Shown here one piece after another: positions 8,185 to 9,960 of a stretch of DNA of 9,960 nt (positions are counted from its first letter, which is position 1; each line of letters starts with the position of its first letter). The translations under genes and the position numbers were made by a program. Under the pieces are notes generated by a model. That model did no database searches. It was not told the origin of the DNA and was given only the letters and a program-made list of their open reading frames with translations. The DNA is from Bacteroidales bacterium (lineage in GTDB: Bacteria > Bacteroidota > Bacteroidia > Bacteroidales > UBA3663), in NCBI GenBank assembly GCA_017632695.1, contig JAGBQS010000256.1:1-9960 (forward strand), written 5' to 3'.

Positions 8185-9126
8185 ATGACAACCGTTAAAA
8201 CTCTGATTATCGGCAGCGGACCTGCAGGTTATACAGCTGCCATTTACGCCGGACGTTCCGGTCTGGCACCAGTTCTTTACTGCGGACTCCAACCTGGAGG
8301 ACAGCTGACGACCACCACCGTTATCGAAAACTTCCCGGGCTTTCCACAGGGCATCGATGCTAACCAGCTGATGACTGATATGTGCGAACAGGCAAAACGC
8401 TTCGGTGCCGATGTACGCGATGGAAGCATAGAGAAAGCCGACTTTTCCTCACGTCCATTCCTGCTCACCGACGATCGGGGCAATACCATCGCTGCCGAAA
8501 CCGTGATTATTGCAACGGGAGCCAGTGCCAAATATCTGGGGCTGGAAGACGAGAAGAAATATGCCGGTATGGGCGTGAGTGCCTGTGCCACTTGCGACGG
8601 ATTCTTCTATCGGAAAAAAACGGTAGCTGTTGTCGGTGGCGGCGATACGGCTTGCGAAGAGGCTCTCTATCTTTCAAGTCTGGCCAAAAAGGTTTATATG
8701 ATTGTCAGGAAACCATATCTTCGAGCAGCTGAAATTATGCGGAAGCGTGTGGAAGAAACAGCCAACATTGAAATCCTGTACAACACCAATACCTTGGGTC
8801 TGTTTGGCGAGAACGGAGTTGAAGGCGCCCATCTGGTCCGATATAAAGGCGAGCCCAACGAAGAAACCTACGACATCCGGATTGACGGTTTCTTCCTGGC
8901 TATCGGACACAAGCCTAACACCGGTATCTTTGCCGGACAAATCGACATGGACGAACAGGGCTTCATCCGGACCCAGGGTAACACCGCCAGCACGAACATT
9001 GAGGGTGTTTTTGCAGCAGGCGACGTTGCGGATCCCGTTTACCGCCAGGGTGTGGTTGCAGCAGGCTTTGGTGCCAAAGCAGCTATCGAAGCCGACCGGT
9101 TCTTGCAGGAAAAAGGCCTGAAATAG
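8185..9126 (+). CDS. trxB: Thioredoxin-disulfide reductase
   Basis: A 313-residue cytoplasmic flavoenzyme that moves electrons from NADPH through FAD to thioredoxin. The N-terminal FAD site is GSGPAG at 10-15. The redox-active pair is Cys134 and Cys137 in ACATCDG, inside the NADPH domain as in low-molecular-weight TrxB. The NADPH-binding loop is GGGDTACEEA at 151-160, and the second FAD motif GVFAAGDVAD begins at 274. Length and motif spacing are normal for bacterial TrxB. The frame is open upstream to a TTG at 8137, but the ATG at 8185 is chosen because it follows the promoter and places MTTVKTLIIGSG at the usual N-terminus. It is a single-gene transcription unit, probably ending at the AT-rich hairpin just downstream. 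It could be a ferredoxin/flavodoxin-dependent relative, but the NADPH motif argues for the usual enzyme. Confidence 0.95.
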   Translation: MTTVKTLIIGSGPAGYTAAIYAGRSGLAPVLYCGLQPGGQLTTTTVIENFPGFPQGIDANQLMTDMCEQAKRFGADVRDGSIEKADFSSRPFLLTDDRGNTIAAETVIIATGASAKYLGLEDEKKYAGMGVSACATCDGFFYRKKTVAVVGGGDTACEEALYLSSLAKKVYMIVRKPYLRAAEIMRKRVEETANIEILYNTNTLGLFGENGVEGAHLVRYKGEPNEETYDIRIDGFFLAIGHKPNTGIFAGQIDMDEQGFIRTQGNTASTNIEGVFAAGDVADPVYRQGVVAAGFGAKAAIEADRFLQEKGLK

Positions 9127-9139
9127 TTAAACAATATTA

Positions 9140-9174
9140 AAAATGCAGTTTCACAAGCATAGAACTTGCATTTT
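9140..9174 (+). terminator. AT-rich hairpin after trxB, possible terminator
   Basis: AAAATGCA (9140-9147) pairs perfectly with TGCATTTT (9167-9174), and GTT (9148-9150) with AAC inside, giving an 11-bp stem with one bulged T. It starts 13 bp after the trxB stop and has T residues at the 3' side, but no separate U-tract beyond the stem, so it may be a weak or two-way terminator. Its right arm overlaps the -33 element of the next promoter. Confidence 0.4.
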
Positions 9175-9196
9175 GTTGAAATAATGCGTATCTTTG
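9165..9196 (+). promoter_or_regulatory. Promoter-like element with no protein gene downstream
   Basis: CTTG (9165-9168), a 20-bp spacer and TATCTTTG (9189-9196) are the same arrangement as the trxB promoter. A start near 9203 is expected. No credible protein gene follows on this strand before the antisense of the tRNA genes, so it probably drives a small RNA or a leader. Confidence 0.65.
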
Positions 9197-9202
9197 CATC
9201 TT

Positions 9203-9369
9203 GAAAATAGTTCAAAATAGTTCCTTTTTTCATCACTTCAACTTTTGCATGATTTAAATTAAAAAATGACTAAAACAATCTCTCATTTATACAAATAATC
9301 ATCGATTGTTTTTCACATTATAATCCCAAAAGTGCAGGTTACCGCGAGGTACCCTGCAGTATTTTTTTT
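9203..9369 (+). ncRNA. Candidate small RNA of about 165 nt
   Basis: The segment lies between a promoter (9165-9196) and an intrinsic terminator (9333-9369). It begins with two tandem copies of AAAATAGTTC (9204-9223) at the expected transcription start. Inside, AAAACAATC (9272-9280) pairs with GATTGTTTT (9304-9312), a perfect 9-bp stem with a 23-nt loop; the GC-rich terminator hairpin follows. The 5' and 3' ends do not pair, which argues against 6S RNA, and no tmRNA or SRP RNA motif is seen. A 10-codon frame, MTKTISHLYK (9266-9298), preceded by an A-rich run, lies across the first stem; it may be a leader peptide or chance. Ends are inferred from the promoter and terminator. It could also be a degenerate remnant of a leader whose gene was lost when the rRNA operon came to lie downstream. 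Confidence 0.42.
9333..9369 (+). terminator. Intrinsic terminator, + strand
   Basis: TGCAGGTTACC (9333-9343), a GCGA tetraloop of the GNRA type and GGTACCCTGCA (9348-9358) form an 11-bp stem with one T/C mismatch. Eight T residues follow at 9362-9369. On the opposite strand the tail is only CTTTT, so the + direction is favoured. It stops transcription coming from the left before it runs antisense into the tRNA and rRNA genes. Confidence 0.8.
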
Positions 9370-9449
9370 AAGGAGATAAATCTTAAAAAACGGTCATTGG
9401 TAACCTTCGATTTTAAAGGATTTTGATTCTCATGCAAATAGAGACAAAG

Positions 9450-9487
9450 CAAAAAAATAGGGCTACAGTCTGCAAAACTGTAACCCT
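9450..9487 (-). terminator. Intrinsic terminator of the 5S-tRNA transcript, - strand
   Basis: Read on the - strand, GGGTTACAGT, a 7-nt loop TTTGCAG and ACTGTAGCCC form a 10-bp stem followed by TATTTTTTT (A-run at 9451-9457 on +). The one non-Watson-Crick pair is G-U in the - strand RNA but C-A in the + strand RNA, which supports the - direction. It lies about 25 bp after tRNA-Trp and ends the stable-RNA transcript. Confidence 0.85.
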
Positions 9488-9510
9488 TGCGTTTTATCCA
9501 TTTACATCAA

Positions 9511-9586
9511 TGGCACGGGTGGAAAGGTTCGAACTCTCGACACCTGGTTTTGGAGACCAGTGCTCTACCGACTGAGCTACACCCGT
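9511..9586 (-). tRNA. tRNA-Trp (anticodon CCA)
   Basis: A full cloverleaf is visible on the - strand. Acceptor ACGGGTG pairs with CACCCGT. The D arm is GCTC/GAGC. The anticodon stem CTGGT/ACCAG holds the loop CTCCAAA, with anticodon CCA at 9551-9553. The T arm carries TTCGAAC. The discriminator base is G, as expected for tRNA-Trp, and the 3' CCA is encoded (9511-9513). It is the last stable-RNA gene before the terminator. The 100-bp spacer to tRNA-Pro (9587-9686) is AT-rich; I see no Bacteroidota-type promoter there, only a 6-bp stem GAGTTT/AAACTC (about 9591-9609) just ahead of this tRNA. Confidence 0.96.
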
Positions 9587-9686
9587 AAGAGTTTATTATA
9601 AAAACTCCCCTAATAGAACAAAAAACGTTTTGATAAGAACTTATAAACTAAAACTACCTATAACATTCACTTTTCCGTTTGTACCG

Positions 9687-9761
9687 TCGGGGTACCAGGA
9701 TTCGAACCTGGGACCCCCTGCTCCCAAAGCAGGTGCGCTAACCGGACTGCGCTACACCCCG
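9687..9761 (-). tRNA. tRNA-Pro (anticodon TGG)
   Basis: Cloverleaf on the - strand. Acceptor CGGGGTG pairs with TACCCCG (last pair G-U). The D arm is TAGCGCAGTCCGGTTAGCGCA. The anticodon stem CCTGC/GCAGG holds the loop TTTGGGA, with anticodon TGG at 9724-9726. The T arm carries TTCGAAT, and the discriminator is A. The 3' CCA is not encoded, unlike in the neighbouring tRNA-Trp. UGG is the anticodon able to read most proline codons. Its 5' end directly abuts the T-run of a terminator-like hairpin, leaving no room for its own promoter; transcription must come from the rRNA side. Confidence 0.96.
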
Positions 9762-9798
9762 AAAAAAAGGGAAGTCCCAACAGTTTGAGACTGTCCCT
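9762..9798 (-). terminator. Terminator-like hairpin between 5S rRNA and tRNA-Pro
   Basis: On the - strand, AGGGA, a bulged C, AGTCT and CAA pair with TTG, GGACT and TCCCT (one U-G pair) around an ACTG loop, and seven T residues follow (A-run 9762-9768 on +). It has all parts of an intrinsic terminator, yet it sits inside the presumed rRNA-tRNA transcript. It may act as a partial terminator overridden by rRNA antitermination, or as a processing signal. Confidence 0.6.
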
Positions 9799-9855
9799 GT
9801 AAGGTGGCCGCCCAACGTCTAAGCAACGTTGGATGCGGACCTGTAAGGTGGCCGC
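9796..9855 (-). repeat. Duplicated 5S 3'-end sequence flanking a hairpin
   Basis: The 16-bp sequence CCTGTAAGGTGGCCGC (+ strand) is present at 9796-9811 and 9840-9855. The right copy is the 3' end of the 5S rRNA plus its flank. Between them, CCAACGT (9812-9818) and ACGTTGG (9826-9832) form a perfect 7-bp stem with a 7-nt loop. The stem extends through CCGC/GCGG and GG/CC, with bulges, to about 13 bp. It may be a maturation signal for 5S or the trace of a small duplication. Confidence 0.7.
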
Positions 9856-9954
9856 TTCCTACTCTCCCGCGTTGGCAGTACCATCGGCGTAGCAAGGTTT
9901 AACTTCTCTGTTCGGAATGGTAAGAGGTGGAGCCCTTGCGCTATAACGGCCTTA
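9846..9954 (-). rRNA. rrf: 5S ribosomal RNA
   Basis: The - strand reads GGCCGTTATAGCG near its 5' end, then CCACCTC, CCATTCCGAACAGAGAAG, the loop E segment CGCCGATGGTACTG and GGGAGAGTAGG, all classic 5S blocks in the right order. Helix I is formed by GGCCG at 9947-9951 with CGGCC at 9851-9855; flanking TAAGG/CCTTA can extend or replace it, so each end is uncertain by about 4 nt. The length of about 109 nt is normal. Its orientation and the following tRNAs imply a 23S and 16S rRNA operon beyond the right edge, transcribed leftward. Only six bases remain after it in the window, so 23S is not seen. Confidence 0.93.
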
Positions 9955-9960
9955 CTATGG

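Noticed and set aside
9203..9369. 6S RNA, tmRNA or SRP RNA as the identity of the candidate small RNA
   Set aside because: The ends do not pair into a long hairpin with a central bubble, the length is too short for tmRNA, and no SRP Alu or GGAA tetraloop domain is seen.
9434..9572. + strand frame starting ATGCAAATAGAG and running to a TGA at 9570
   Set aside because: It runs through the - strand terminator and antisense to tRNA-Trp, so it cannot be a real protein gene.
1..9960. Insertion sequence, CRISPR array, toxin-antitoxin pair, integrase at the tRNA genes, or defence system
   Set aside because: No transposase, regularly spaced repeat, integrase or matching attachment-site duplication was seen; the tRNA 3' ends are not repeated elsewhere in the window.

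Overview
The window looks like a chromosomal segment from the phylum Bacteroidota, most likely order Bacteroidales (Bacteroides/Prevotella-like); I cannot name a genus. The evidence is threefold. There are three promoters of the Bacteroidota type (a TTTG-like -33 element, 20 bp, then TATCTTTG). The proteins include a porin of the Porin_10 kind, the PorX response regulator/PglZ protein, and an acyl-CoA ligase of the Bacteroides type. Start codons also generally lack a Shine-Dalgarno sequence. Coding regions have many C/G-ending codons, and the intergenic DNA is clearly AT-rich.

Layout, left to right. Seven protein genes lie on the + strand. Bases 1-1266 are the 3' part of an outer-membrane porin. 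It overlaps by 1 bp (TGATG) a 641-residue UPF1/DNA2-like superfamily 1 helicase (1266-3191). A 103-bp gap carries a good promoter for porX (3295-4878), a REC plus PglZ fusion. Then come a long-chain acyl-CoA ligase (4929-6497), a 203-residue protein of unknown function 4 bp later (6502-7113), and an EamA/DMT transporter (7144-8073). The short gaps suggest read-through from porX to the transporter, at least in part. trxB (8185-9126) has its own promoter, with inverted and direct repeats over the -33 element.

From 9127 the window changes character. An AT-rich stretch of about 380 bp has no convincing protein gene. It holds a + strand promoter, a structured segment and an intrinsic terminator, which together look like a small RNA gene of about 165 nt. 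Converging on it from the right, on the - strand, are a 5S rRNA (presumably the end of an rRNA operon beyond the window), tRNA-Pro(UGG), tRNA-Trp(CCA) and an intrinsic terminator. The + and - terminators face each other at 9333-9369 and 9450-9487.

How the genes may work together: most are housekeeping or envelope functions (outer-membrane transport, RNA/DNA helicase, fatty-acid activation, export, thiol redox). The protein genes are known families apart from the 203-residue protein. The points most worth a second look are the candidate small RNA at 9203-9369, the duplicated 5S 3' end with a hairpin, the terminator-like hairpin whose T-run abuts tRNA-Pro, and the operator-like repeats at the porX and trxB promoters. 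I see no defence system, mobile element or CRISPR array.
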